DNA of 64,000 nucleotides from JAHRVQ01 sp051278195 (GTDB lineage: Bacteria; Pseudomonadota; Gammaproteobacteria; Pseudomonadales; Azotimanducaceae). Location of the stretch: assembly GCA_051278195.1 (NCBI GenBank), contig JBNMQM010000001.1:186001-250000 (forward strand), in the 5' to 3' direction. Made by a program: the position numbers and the translations under genes. Below, piece after piece: positions 8,520 through 16,933 of this stretch; within the stretch, counting starts at the first letter, position 1; the number at the start of each line of letters is the position of its first letter. Below the pieces are notes generated by a model, which had not been told where the DNA came from, made no database searches, and worked only from the letters and a program-made list of their open reading frames with translations.

Positions 8520-10667
8520 CTAAGCGCTCGCTATCGTTTCGCGGTCTGGCCCTGAAAAGTAAGGCAAATAGATCGTAATAGTGGTGCATCCAGGGACGCT
8601 GGCGACTTCAATCTCGCCACCATGTTGTTTGACAATGCCGTGTACCACCGAGAGCCCGAGTCCGGTGCTTTCACCAACTCCTTTGGTCGTGAAAAAGGGT
8701 TCGAAAATGTGCTTGATATAGGTTTCGTCTATGCCTGGTCCACTGTCTTCGACCTGAATAGCGACGTAGGGCTGGAGGTTGTTGTCTTTTGGTTGCAATA
8801 AAGCAGTCGAATTCGTCTCGAACAGATTGACTCGAATCACGCCTTTGCCCTTCATTGCATTATCCGCATTGAGGCACAAATTCATGAGGATTTGTCTGAT
8901 CTGACCTGAGTTCGCGCGAACTAGGCGAGCATCGTTGCTAAGTTCTGCTGCCAGTTTGATGGTGGCGTTGACCTTAGGTCGAACACTCTGCAGGACATCT
9001 TCCATCACAGATTGTATGTCGACTTCTGGGTTATCGGTTTGTCGATGCAGGGAGAAGGTTAATAGTTGCTCTATTAAATGCTTTGCGCGCATACCGCTCT
9101 GAATTATCTGGCCGGTGTAAGTGAGCCGGCGGTCGCCTTCAGCAAAGTCCGTGGACAGCAGTTCAGCGTAGCCGATGAGTGGTGTGAGTAAATTGTTGAA
9201 GTCATGGGCGATGCCGCGAGCCAGGGTGCCGATGGTTTCCAACTTTTCTGCTTGCAGTAGCCGTTGTTGCAATACCTCGTTTTCTCTTTCGGCGCGGATG
9301 CGTGCTGTCACATCCTGAATGGTGCCTCTAATGACAGGCCGGTCGTCCAGCTTTGAACTTTGCGCAACGAACTCGCAGTATCGGCTTTCGTCGCCGTTGG
9401 CGGTGAACGGATAGATTCCTTGCCATATTTCGTCATCTGCGGTTGATGCTTTCTTTGCGTCATCTAAAAATTCTTGCCTTCTATCCGCTCTGACTCTGTT
9501 GTGCATCTCTATAATCGATTTTGGTCTGGCCCGACTCGTGTTTAGCACCTCTGCGATTTCGTTAGAGAAAACAAGGTCGTCGTCGTCGAAATACCAAATG
9601 AAGCTCCCGAGTTGTCCAACCTTGCGAGCTTCTGCAAGGAGAAGCTCGATTTCATCTAATCGCTGTCGTGCAGTCTGGTTCTCTTCCGCGATGAAAGCGA
9701 CAGCGCAAAGGTCCGCGATGTAGCGTGAAAATTCAAGATCTTCTCTCATCCAAGTTCGTGGGCCGTCGGTATTTTCGAGACTCAGAATCCCGATGAGTTC
9801 GCCGTTGATGTTAATCGGCACGTGCATGGCAGCCCCGATATTGCGCCTAATTGAGTAGTCAAAATCGAGGTCGAGGCGGCTCAGTTCATCGTTCAAATCC
9901 GAGAGGGCGACAACCTGATTGTTGTTCAGAGCCGAAAAATACAGCGGATGATTCTGAACAACCATGGACCAGCTTTCGGTAGTGGGTTCGTTGTGGCGAA
10001 TCATTAAGATGCAGTTTAGCGATGCCTGTTGTTCGTCCAGTTGCCAGATGCCAACCCTCGGCAAACCAAGCTGAACGGCTGCGACGCTCAAGTATTTTTG
10101 TAGAGTAGTATCCAGGCTCGTCGATGCATAACGAACCAGTTCGAGCAACATGTTTTGACTCATCGCCAGGCGTTGATTTTGTTCCAGCAAGTCAGCCGCT
10201 GTTTTTTGCTTGTTAGTCACATCCTGCTGGATGGCAAGATAAAATTTCGCGTCCCCAGCCGGATCTAATACTGGGGAGACGGTGATTTCATTCCAAAACA
10301 GAGAGCCGTCTTTTCGATAGTTTCTGAGTGTGACTGTCGCGGTGCTGCATTCTTGGAGTGCGTCCCGCAGTATCTCTATGCCGTTTTGTTGGGTGTCGTC
10401 ACCTTGCAAGAAACGGCAATTGCGACCCTGAACTTCTTTGTGGCTGTAGCCAGTGATCATTGTGAACGTGTTGTTTGAGTAAATAATAGGATTATCGTCG
10501 AGGCTCAAGTCGGTGATTAAAACGCCTACTGGTAAGGTGTCAAAACTGGACAGATCGAGGTTTGAGTCCGCCACCTTCGACTTTTTGCGGCGTACAACGA
10601 GAAACGCCAGCGAAGTAAAAGCGCAGGCTAATATGGTGGCGGTTGCAAGGGGCAGCAGCGATTCCAT
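8520..10667 (-). CDS. Membrane-anchored LOV-GAF-PAS sensor histidine kinase
   Basis: 715 residues from the ATG (a GTG lies one codon before). Residues 5-25 form one membrane helix followed by RRKK. Residues about 40-150 are a LOV-type PAS domain: GRNCRFLQGDD contains the photoreactive Cys (about residue 84), and NYRKDGSLFWNEITVSPV plus AIQQDVT supply the FMN-contacting Asn and Gln positions. A GAF domain (about 170-325) and a second PAS (about 345-460) follow. The kinase core has the H-box ARGIAHDFNNLLTPLIGYAE, the N-box NLCLNADNAM, DSGPGID and GLGLSVVHGIV. There is no receiver domain and no response regulator nearby. Inferred role: blue-light sensing with phosphotransfer to an unlinked partner. 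Confidence 0.92.
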   Translation of the reverse strand: MESLLPLATATILACAFTSLAFLVVRRKKSKVADSNLDLSSFDTLPVGVLITDLSLDDNPIIYSNNTFTMITGYSHKEVQGRNCRFLQGDDTQQNGIEILRDALQECSTATVTLRNYRKDGSLFWNEITVSPVLDPAGDAKFYLAIQQDVTNKQKTAADLLEQNQRLAMSQNMLLELVRYASTSLDTTLQKYLSVAAVQLGLPRVGIWQLDEQQASLNCILMIRHNEPTTESWSMVVQNHPLYFSALNNNQVVALSDLNDELSRLDLDFDYSIRRNIGAAMHVPININGELIGILSLENTDGPRTWMREDLEFSRYIADLCAVAFIAEENQTARQRLDEIELLLAEARKVGQLGSFIWYFDDDDLVFSNEIAEVLNTSRARPKSIIEMHNRVRADRRQEFLDDAKKASTADDEIWQGIYPFTANGDESRYCEFVAQSSKLDDRPVIRGTIQDVTARIRAERENEVLQQRLLQAEKLETIGTLARGIAHDFNNLLTPLIGYAELLSTDFAEGDRRLTYTGQIIQSGMRAKHLIEQLLTFSLHRQTDNPEVDIQSVMEDVLQSVRPKVNATIKLAAELSNDARLVRANSGQIRQILMNLCLNADNAMKGKGVIRVNLFETNSTALLQPKDNNLQPYVAIQVEDSGPGIDETYIKHIFEPFFTTKGVGESTGLGLSVVHGIVKQHGGEIEVASVPGCTTITIYLPYFSGPDRETIASA

Positions 10668-10791
10668 CACAAGTGCTCTTATCTAAATATACATAACATC
10701 GTTTGACCCTAGCGTTATTCTTTGGAATCAGCAAGTTCATGCCGAAGGGCGCATAATCTGGTTTATTTTGGACTCAAACAGGAGAGGTACG

Positions 10792-11709
10792 ATGAAGATT
10801 GGCTGGAATGGAACTGGGGTCGTGGGACATGCGTCGATAGATACAGTGTCAAAGGATATGCAGCGTGCGGAGTCTGCCGGCTATCAAAGTTACTGGTTGG
10901 CTGATCACCCGACCGGTGGTTTTGATGCTTTAACTGCACTGGCCCTGGGTGGCCAAAAAATCACCAACATGGAGATCGGCACTGCGGTGATTCCCACCTT
11001 TCCGCGCAACCCAATGTCGCTTGCGGCTCAAGCTTTAACGGTCGCGCAGTCGCTTAAGGTGCCGTTTTGTTTAGGGGTCGGTCTATCCCATGAAACGATG
11101 ATGAAGGATCTTGGTATTGCGTTCGACAAACCTATTCGACACCTGCGCGAGTACTTGTCGATCCTCGTGCCGCTACTGACGCAAGGTGAGGTTGATTTTG
11201 AAGGTGAACTGCTGTCCTGCAAAGCGCAGATTTTTAAGCGAACGATGCCGGACATTTCGGTTGTGGTGGCAGCGCTGGGTCCACAAGCACTGAAAGTGGC
11301 AGGTCAGTACTCTGATGGTACAACCTTGGCGTGGGTCGGGCCGAAAACCATTCAGGAACATATCGTGCCTCGGATTCAGGATGCGGCGACCGCTGCTGGT
11401 CGGTCGGCACCTAGAATTATTGCTTCCCTACCCGTTTGCATCACCGATTCTGCGGATGAACGGCGAGCGTCCATTAGTCGCAATTTCGCAAGTTATGCTG
11501 AGCTGCCGTCTTATCGCGCTATGTTTGATCGTGAAGGTGCTGAAGGACCAGGTGACGTTGCGCTAGTGGGTACGAAAAGCGAAGTAGAGGATCGCCTGCA
11601 GTTGATGGCGGCCGCCGGTACGACCGATTTTGGCGCGACGGTCTATGCTGAAAATCCAGACGAAAAAGCCGCTACTCTGGCATTTCTGGCGGAGATGGCA
11701 GTCGCTTAG
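10792..11709 (+). CDS. LLM class flavin-dependent oxidoreductase
   Basis: 305 residues. It is a TIM-barrel luciferase-like protein: an N-terminal strand MKIGWNGTGV, AESAGYQSYWLADHP, then GTAVIPTFPRNPMSLAAQAL and FCLGVGLSH, the usual flavin or F420 pocket strands, and a C-terminal GTKSEVEDRLQLMAAAGTTD. It resembles the F420-type LLM subgroup, but gammaproteobacterial members may use FMN, so the cofactor is unsettled. The ATG at 10792 follows a good AGGAGAGG site. It is divergent from the LOV kinase across about 125 bases and ends 2 bases from the convergent dioxygenase stop. Confidence 0.88.
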   Translation: MKIGWNGTGVVGHASIDTVSKDMQRAESAGYQSYWLADHPTGGFDALTALALGGQKITNMEIGTAVIPTFPRNPMSLAAQALTVAQSLKVPFCLGVGLSHETMMKDLGIAFDKPIRHLREYLSILVPLLTQGEVDFEGELLSCKAQIFKRTMPDISVVVAALGPQALKVAGQYSDGTTLAWVGPKTIQEHIVPRIQDAATAAGRSAPRIIASLPVCITDSADERRASISRNFASYAELPSYRAMFDREGAEGPGDVALVGTKSEVEDRLQLMAAAGTTDFGATVYAENPDEKAATLAFLAEMAVA

Positions 11710-11711
11710 CA

Positions 11712-12677
11712 TTAACGGGTGATTCGGTATCGATCTATTTGAATGTCGTCTTCACCTGAATCGGCGAAGTTATCGGTGACCCTGGCGCGGATATACTCAC
11801 GCCAGGTAAATGATGCGTAGTGCGGCTCCCCGCCCAATTCGCCAAGTGGCTTGATGGTCGCGTCGAAGCGGGGCTGGTAGAAAAACGGGGTGCTATATCT
11901 TGCCCGCTCGGTCATGTTGGTGACCCGGTGTATGGCGGCTCTGTAAATGTCATTCGTTTGGACCTGCAGAGCATCTCCGAGGTTCACGACAATCGTCCCT
12001 TCAACGGGTGGCACATCAATCCAGCCATCCGCTAAAGACAAGGCTTGTAAACCGCCGGTATCGTCCTGCACCAATAACGTGACTGTGCCTGGGTCCGTGT
12101 GGTGATGCAGGGCCATATCACCCAGCGCGTTGACTTGCGCCTGCTCGTCTTTTGTCAGTGGGTCACGGGTTGGATAATAATTGAGGCGCATGGAGCTGGT
12201 GTGCTGTTCGCCATAGTCTGTATCGACTTGTTCCTGGGGCAGTCCCAGGCTCTGGTAAACCAGTTTTGTGGTATCCGCAGCGAGCCGAGTGCAGACTGAA
12301 AAATATGCCTGCATCGTTGTTTTGAAGTCTGGCAGGTCTGCGGGCCACTGGGATCGGATGTTAGAATTTTTTGACTGGTAGCCCCCGGCTTTGAAGTCGA
12401 ATACTTCCTTTAAATCACGCTTTTGCTTGGTCAATTCTCTGTCGTAGTAGCCGAGCGGGTTGGTCTCTGTTCGCTGCACTGCAAGCTTTTCAGGACGCGC
12501 TAAGGCAAAAAAAGATTCTGTCGCCTGCCACATCGCTTTCATTTCATTGTCGATACCGTGATTGCTGAGCAGAAAAAAACCATGGTCACCGCACGCAACG
12601 TTCAGTGCGCTTAAAGCATCGGGGTCGCTATTGAGCAAAGCTTTAAAGTCGAGCGTGGGAACGGCACTCATTGGCAC
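11712..12677 (-). CDS. Isopenicillin N synthase-like 2-oxoglutarate/Fe(II) dioxygenase
   Basis: 321 residues. The N-terminal DIOX_N region is visible (VPTLDFKALLN, GDHGFFLLSNHGID). The iron ligands are in HHHTDPGTVTLLVQDD (HxD) and AAIHRVTN (distal His), and RYSTPFF supplies the 2-oxoglutarate-binding Arg and Ser. This fits the IPNS/ACC-oxidase-like family, which oxidises many small molecules; the substrate is unknown. It may start at the ATG at 12677 or two codons later at 12671. Convergent with the LLM gene. Confidence 0.9.
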   Translation of the reverse strand: MPMSAVPTLDFKALLNSDPDALSALNVACGDHGFFLLSNHGIDNEMKAMWQATESFFALARPEKLAVQRTETNPLGYYDRELTKQKRDLKEVFDFKAGGYQSKNSNIRSQWPADLPDFKTTMQAYFSVCTRLAADTTKLVYQSLGLPQEQVDTDYGEQHTSSMRLNYYPTRDPLTKDEQAQVNALGDMALHHHTDPGTVTLLVQDDTGGLQALSLADGWIDVPPVEGTIVVNLGDALQVQTNDIYRAAIHRVTNMTERARYSTPFFYQPRFDATIKPLGELGGEPHYASFTWREYIRARVTDNFADSGEDDIQIDRYRITR

Positions 12678-12997
12678 TCTCCAATCGGTTATCGATCTAT
12701 TTCAACACACCGGCTGACCAGGCTCCAGCCGTGGCTGTTTTCTACAGGCCTATTTTGAATGATCCTCGGCACCAGCAAGTTGTGCTTTTAGGCTATAGGG
12801 AGATTGTCAAACGCGAGTTTTCGAAGTGGAGTAGGGGTTATATACCTGAATCCAGTGCGAGTGCTGATCTCCTTATGCGCTATTCGGGCTCGAAGGTATT
12901 CTAGCCATTCACTAGGTCTGGTGAAAATGCCCATCAAATGATGCTTGATATGTGTTCTTCGCTACCTCTGGTTTAAGTCGACGGCGTCTCAGCAGCG
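12678..12997 (+). other. Intergenic stretch, no gene called
   Basis: 320 bases between the dioxygenase start and the SDR stop, both on the minus strand. It should hold the dioxygenase promoter. A 77-codon plus-strand ORF overlaps the dioxygenase start, but its product shows no recognisable features. No strong hairpin or T run was seen. Confidence 0.5.
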
Positions 12998-13726
12998 TTA
13001 GCGCTTTCCCGGTGGATGGATAATCCAAGCTGCTTTGGTCTCGCTAACCTTGGCCCAGGTCGAGCCGCTTTCTTCCGTGAGAAATAGATTAATGATCTCA
13101 TCGGCAATAGCCTCTGGGGTCATAAATTCTGCTGCGTCGGTGCGCTGGGCATGGGGAATGATTTCTGTGTCAATACCGCCCGGGCACAGGGCATTGATTC
13201 TTAGATCCTGTTCAGCAAGCTCGCGTTTCAAACTTCGCACCAGGCCGGTGACGGCATGCTTGCTCATGGAATAGAGTGGGTCAATATCATAGGGCACAAT
13301 GCCCGCCAATGAGCATGTCACGACAATGCTGCCGCCAGGCTTCATCTTGGGCAATAAATAGTGCAAACCCAACACCACGCCGTCTACGTTCACACCCATC
13401 ATTTTTCTGTAGTGTGGTACCGAAAGATTTTTGAAAGCGTAGTTTTCTAATGGCGCTTCGGGTGGCGCACTTTGAATGCCTGCGTTCAGATGCAGATGGT
13501 CAATGCTTGCTGGGGCCAGAGAATCGGCGAATGTCTCCCAGTCTGTCTCGTTACTGACATCTAATTTTTGCGAGCTAACAGTATCGATTGGCTGCGATAG
13601 TGCGGCTTCATTGATGTCGAGGGCAGTGACGAAAGCGCCATGGTTTGCTGCAGCTATTACCGTCGCGGCCCCTACGCCCGAGCCAGCGCCGGTGACTATC
13701 ACTCGTCTATTGTTAAGCTTTTGCAT
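12998..13726 (-). CDS. Short-chain dehydrogenase/reductase
   Basis: 242 residues, a classical SDR. VTGAGSGVGAATV (TGxxxGxG) near residue 11 binds NAD(P), LHLNAGIQSAPP carries the NAG motif, and the catalytic triad is Ser in VVTCSLAGIV plus YSMSK. Asp in ALDINEA, after the second strand, favours NAD over NADP. The C-terminal GGIDTEIIPHAQRTD is normal for the family. The substrate is unknown; neighbouring oxygenases and GST suggest catabolism of a hydrophobic compound. Confidence 0.9.
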   Translation of the reverse strand: MQKLNNRRVIVTGAGSGVGAATVIAAANHGAFVTALDINEAALSQPIDTVSSQKLDVSNETDWETFADSLAPASIDHLHLNAGIQSAPPEAPLENYAFKNLSVPHYRKMMGVNVDGVVLGLHYLLPKMKPGGSIVVTCSLAGIVPYDIDPLYSMSKHAVTGLVRSLKRELAEQDLRINALCPGGIDTEIIPHAQRTDAAEFMTPEAIADEIINLFLTEESGSTWAKVSETKAAWIIHPPGKR

Positions 13727-13832
13727 TCTATCGCCCCCTTTTCGCTTCTATGTTGTCCGACGAGTGTGTCATTCCATTGTCAGCCTGTATAGGTGCGGTG
13801 CTATGCTCCGTGTCTTTGGCGGTTGTAGAAGA

Positions 13833-14516
13833 ATGAGCATGAAGCTATACACGGGTGACCTGAGCCCTTACTCGGCCAAGATTCGAATGCAAATTTACGC
13901 GATGGGTATTGACGACATCGCATTTGAATTGCCGGTAAGTTTCTATCGTGGCAAGTTGGCTGAATTTTCGCCCATCGGCCGAATCCCGATACTTGAGACC
14001 GACGAAGGGATTATCCCCGAGTCAGAAGTGATTGCAGAGTATCTCGATGATCTATATCCCGATAAGGCACTGCTCGGCTCAACGCCGAAGGTCAGGGCTG
14101 ACGTTCGTTTGTTGTCGAGAATTGCCGATATCTATTTGATGAACAATATCTTTATGGCTTTACCTCAGATTCCAAGAGACACTCGGGTGGACGCGGTTCG
14201 CGATCTACTCATGAAGCAGGTCAGGCGAGGTATTGGCGCACTTGAAACGCACATTGGTGAGGGTGACTTCGCGGCGGGTAACGTCCTGAGTCGGGCCGAC
14301 TGTTCTCTAGTACCGGCACTATGGCTGTGTGAAAATACCGTGCCCAGACTAGACGTCGAGAACCCTATATTGTGCAACGATAAAGTGGCAGCCTACTGGG
14401 CAAAAATTCAAAATAACCCCCATGCCGCCGCCATTCTAGACGAGATGGACAGAGGTCTTCAGGCGCGAATGGACGGCACCGAAAAAAAGAAGATTCAAGA
14501 CGCGTTGGCAGTGTAA
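13833..14516 (+). CDS. Glutathione S-transferase family protein
   Basis: 227 residues. The N-terminal thioredoxin-like domain is MKLYTGDLSPYSAKIRM, with Ser in the position used to activate glutathione; GRIPILETDEG holds the cis-Pro and PESEVIAEYLDD the glutathione-binding E-S pair. The helical C-terminal domain (AGNVLSRADCSLVPALW) includes the N-capping-like Ser-x-x-Asp. Two ATGs compete (13833 and 13839). It is divergent from the SDR, so the two may share regulation. Confidence 0.88.
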   Translation: MSMKLYTGDLSPYSAKIRMQIYAMGIDDIAFELPVSFYRGKLAEFSPIGRIPILETDEGIIPESEVIAEYLDDLYPDKALLGSTPKVRADVRLLSRIADIYLMNNIFMALPQIPRDTRVDAVRDLLMKQVRRGIGALETHIGEGDFAAGNVLSRADCSLVPALWLCENTVPRLDVENPILCNDKVAAYWAKIQNNPHAAAILDEMDRGLQARMDGTEKKKIQDALAV

Positions 14517-14547
14517 AAAGCCAAATAGGACTGGCTGGACTTGACCT

Positions 14548-14970
14548 CTAGTTCGGGTTTGGCTTAGGGCTGGCTTGGGTCAAGCTGAACTTTCCGGTAC
14601 CCAATCCGGCAACGACCAGAAGCCCCGCCATGATGCCCAAGTTTTTAAAGAAGTTTTGGGTTTCATGATTTCGTTCCAGTCCCTCTGCATACTCCCAAAA
14701 ATTGTGCATAAAGAGACTAATAACAAGCGTTAAACCGGCCAGCAAAAAAGCGGCAATCTTACCTTGAAAGCCAATGATCAAAGCAACACCGCAACCGAGT
14801 TGTAAAATGATGGTGATGACCAGCACGGCAGGAATAAAAGGAACATTGTGCTCTGCCATGTAGTCGATGGTGCCTGTCCAACCTGTGATCTTGCTAACGC
14901 CAGGGAGAATAAAGTAAATGCCGAGCAAAAATCGCCCTGCCAACAAGCAAGCGTTTTCGAGATATGACAT
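14548..14970 (-). CDS. DoxX family membrane protein
   Basis: 140 residues with four hydrophobic helices. It opens with LAGRFLLGIYFILPGVSKI, the usual DoxX first helix (R-x-x-x-G near the start), then VLVITIILQLGCGVALIIG, IAAFLLAGLTLVISLFMHNFW and a final helix around GIMAGLLVVAGLG. DoxX-like proteins sit in the inner membrane and are linked to redox or thiosulfate-quinone chemistry in a few cases; most are uncharacterised. Convergent with the GST gene. Confidence 0.88.
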   Translation of the reverse strand: MSYLENACLLAGRFLLGIYFILPGVSKITGWTGTIDYMAEHNVPFIPAVLVITIILQLGCGVALIIGFQGKIAAFLLAGLTLVISLFMHNFWEYAEGLERNHETQNFFKNLGIMAGLLVVAGLGTGKFSLTQASPKPNPN

Positions 14971-15138
14971 GTTTACCCTTTGTATAATAGAAAATCGCGT
15001 TGATCATACGGTGAAAATAGCAGCGCTCCAACCTGTAATGGCCCTCTCTATAACAAATCGGTCCATAATAAATCGGCCGTTAATGACTGAGTGTTTAGTG
15101 ACCCATCCCATGCAAGTCCAATTCGTAGCATCACCATC

Positions 15139-15468
15139 ATGAAACACTGTCTGCAATGTGGAATGACCATATCTGCACCTCGTTGTCCGAAATGCGACGG
15201 TTTGATCGCCGTGCAAACCGATGGTTCGACGGTTCAGTTTGATATAGCACACCAAGGAGAAACCGTTAGAGAGGCGCTGGCAAAGCTCGAGCGTTGGCTT
15301 GACCAGGTCAGACAGGAACTGCCGCGCTATGTCAGGGTTATTGTAGGCACTGGCCGCATCCGAGAGGAAGCGCTGGGTTGGCTCCAGGATGCTCAGTTTC
15401 GAGGCGATGTACTGAGTGTTGAGACAACCGCGAACCGAGGACAAATTCTGGTCCAAGTTAAGCCCTAA
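15139..15468 (+). CDS. Zinc-ribbon plus Smr-like domain protein
   Basis: 109 residues. CLQCGMTISAPRCPKC at the N-terminus is a CxxC-x8-CxxC zinc ribbon. The rest (VQFDIAHQGETVREALAKLE and YVRVIVGTGRIREEALGWL) follows the pattern of Smr domains: an LxLHG-like strand, a helix, and a VxxIxGxG strand with a basic residue. In Smr the first motif is usually DLHG; here it is DIAHQG, so nuclease activity is uncertain. I chose the ATG at 15139 because it directly precedes the zinc ribbon. Confidence 0.6.
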   Translation: MKHCLQCGMTISAPRCPKCDGLIAVQTDGSTVQFDIAHQGETVREALAKLERWLDQVRQELPRYVRVIVGTGRIREEALGWLQDAQFRGDVLSVETTANRGQILVQVKP

Positions 15469-15561
15469 TTAGACCTGGGCGTGGTTTGTCGTCTAGCGTC
15501 CTCCTGTCAAACTTGGAAATGATCGTGTAAAACTGTTCAAAATATTAGGGAGAACAGTGCG

Positions 15562-16134
15562 ATGGAGCTAGTCGGAGCGTTTTCAGATCGTGATCAGGCG
15601 CGAACCTTTGCTGAACGCCTTCGTGGTCGGCTAATCGCCGACCCTAGAGAGGATACGGCACACCTACCCTTTGCCGCTCTGGTAAGCGTGGAGACAGATC
15701 GTCCCGCTGCGTTTCTCGCCGCCGCTGATGTCGGTGCTTTCATTTGCCTGCGCCGGGTGATTAAACCCAGAGTCAGTCAGGAGCCTGGCAACGACGCTTC
15801 GCTACCCGGTAAGGTCGCCGTATTCCCAATGGTGCGGCGTCCTGACCTTGACCACGAACAAGCTGACGGCTACTGGCGAGATCAGCACGCGCCACTTGCT
15901 CTGCGCGTGCACAAGGCGATGAGCTTTTACACACAACTGAGCGTGGTTCATGTGATTCATGGCCCAGACTGGGATGGCATTGCCCATTGTGGTTTTGACA
16001 GCATCGAAGATCTGCGGTTGAGATTTTACGATTCGCCATCCGGTCAGAAAGAGGTTGCGAAAGATGTGGCTAAGTTTGCCGATACGAGTCGCTCGCCACG
16101 ACGTCTAATTTGTGACGAAACTTTTTACGTCTAA
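15562..16134 (+). CDS. EthD domain protein
   Basis: 190 residues. The second half has VAVFPMVRRPDLDHEQADGY followed by WRDQHAPLALRVH, the EthD signature (a beta strand, then Y/F-W-x-x-x-H-x-P), and ends with a strand LICDETFYV. EthD proteins are ferredoxin-fold dimers found near cytochrome P450 and other degradation genes; their reaction is unclear. The N-terminal half looks like a degenerate second copy of the fold. The ATG at 15562 has AGGGAGAA just upstream. Confidence 0.78.
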   Translation: MELVGAFSDRDQARTFAERLRGRLIADPREDTAHLPFAALVSVETDRPAAFLAAADVGAFICLRRVIKPRVSQEPGNDASLPGKVAVFPMVRRPDLDHEQADGYWRDQHAPLALRVHKAMSFYTQLSVVHVIHGPDWDGIAHCGFDSIEDLRLRFYDSPSGQKEVAKDVAKFADTSRSPRRLICDETFYV

Positions 16135-16148
16135 TAAATTTTTGTTCA

Positions 16149-16598
16149 ATGACCCAGTCATCTAACCAGTCGAAGCCTTTCATGAAGTTATCAGATCAAT
16201 TTCGTTTTCACAGCGTGGCCATCATCAGTTTGTTCACCGCCATTATTGGCGTGAGCTTTAACATCCTGCAAACCAGCTGGATTGAGGAGAATGCGACGCG
16301 CCGAGATGCAACTTTTGAATCTTTGTTGGCACTCGGAGAGCTCCAAGAAATTGTTCATTTTGCTCATTTTAAGATGGACGGTGAGGCAGGAGATCCCATC
16401 ATGGGTTGGAGTAAGGTTTTATTGGTCAATGATTTGGCGATGTTGCTGCAGCCAAAGAGCAGTGAGTCTAGCCGACAGCTTAAGGTCGTTTGGCAGGCGC
16501 ATTTTGATTCGTTAGATGAATCAGAATCCGAGTTGGCGGTGTCCGAAGCCATTCGATTGGCGCGTGAAGAGGTATTGATGGTGCTGCAAACCTTATGA
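16149..16598 (+). CDS. Hypothetical single-pass membrane protein
   Basis: 149 residues. One clear membrane helix (SVAIISLFTAIIGVSFNIL, about residues 26-44) is followed by a charged, helical periplasmic or cytosolic tail. I do not recognise the family. Its stop overlaps the ATG of the lipoprotein remnant downstream (ATGA), so the two were once, and perhaps still are, translationally coupled. Confidence 0.65.
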   Translation: MTQSSNQSKPFMKLSDQFRFHSVAIISLFTAIIGVSFNILQTSWIEENATRRDATFESLLALGELQEIVHFAHFKMDGEAGDPIMGWSKVLLVNDLAMLLQPKSSESSRQLKVVWQAHFDSLDESESELAVSEAIRLAREEVLMVLQTL

Positions 16599-16882
16599 GG
16601 CGTCTGCTGTTGATAGCTTTGCTGACTGTGGGCGTAGGTGTGGGATGTTCAAGCAATCCTTAGCCTGATCTTGCGCGCTTGTACGACTTTCAAAAATCTC
16701 AGCACCTCACCGCAGCCCAACCTCCTGTTGTTCCGATGCATGGCGCGCTTGGGTCGCGGCTCATGCAGCCGGGGGGCGAAGAAGTGTGGCCCGTTGGGTT
16801 GAGTCGTTTACTGTTCGATGAGTACAGGGATATCTGACTCGAGTCGGAGCCCAAAACTATGCTGCCAAGAGCGGATGATTGA
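16595..16882 (+). pseudogene. Remnant of a lipase/LCAT-like alpha/beta-hydrolase lipoprotein
   Basis: One continuous frame encodes a lipoprotein signal (MRRLLLIALL...VGVGC, then SSNP), a TAG at 16661, then LYDFQKSQ, PPVVPMHGALGSRL and GEEVWPVGLSRLLFDEY, a TGA at 16835, LESEPKTMLPRADD and another TGA at 16880. The HG-x-LGSRL oxyanion motif and VWP-x-LSRLLF match lecithin:cholesterol acyltransferase/PGAP1-like lipases, but the nucleophile elbow and everything after are missing. The similarity continuing across three stop codons shows a decayed gene rather than a short one. The deletion endpoint is just before the MATE gene. Confidence 0.7.
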
Positions 16883-16933
16883 CTCCGGCTATGAAAATCC
16901 GCACTATTAGGTGTATATGCACTTTTATTGAGG

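Noticed and set aside
12671..12904. 77-codon plus-strand ORF in the gap upstream of the IPNS-like dioxygenase
   Set aside because: Overlaps the dioxygenase start and shows no recognisable sequence.
15004..15456. 150-codon minus-strand ORF opposite the zinc-ribbon gene
   Set aside because: It is antisense to a gene with clear Cys motifs and its own product has no family features.
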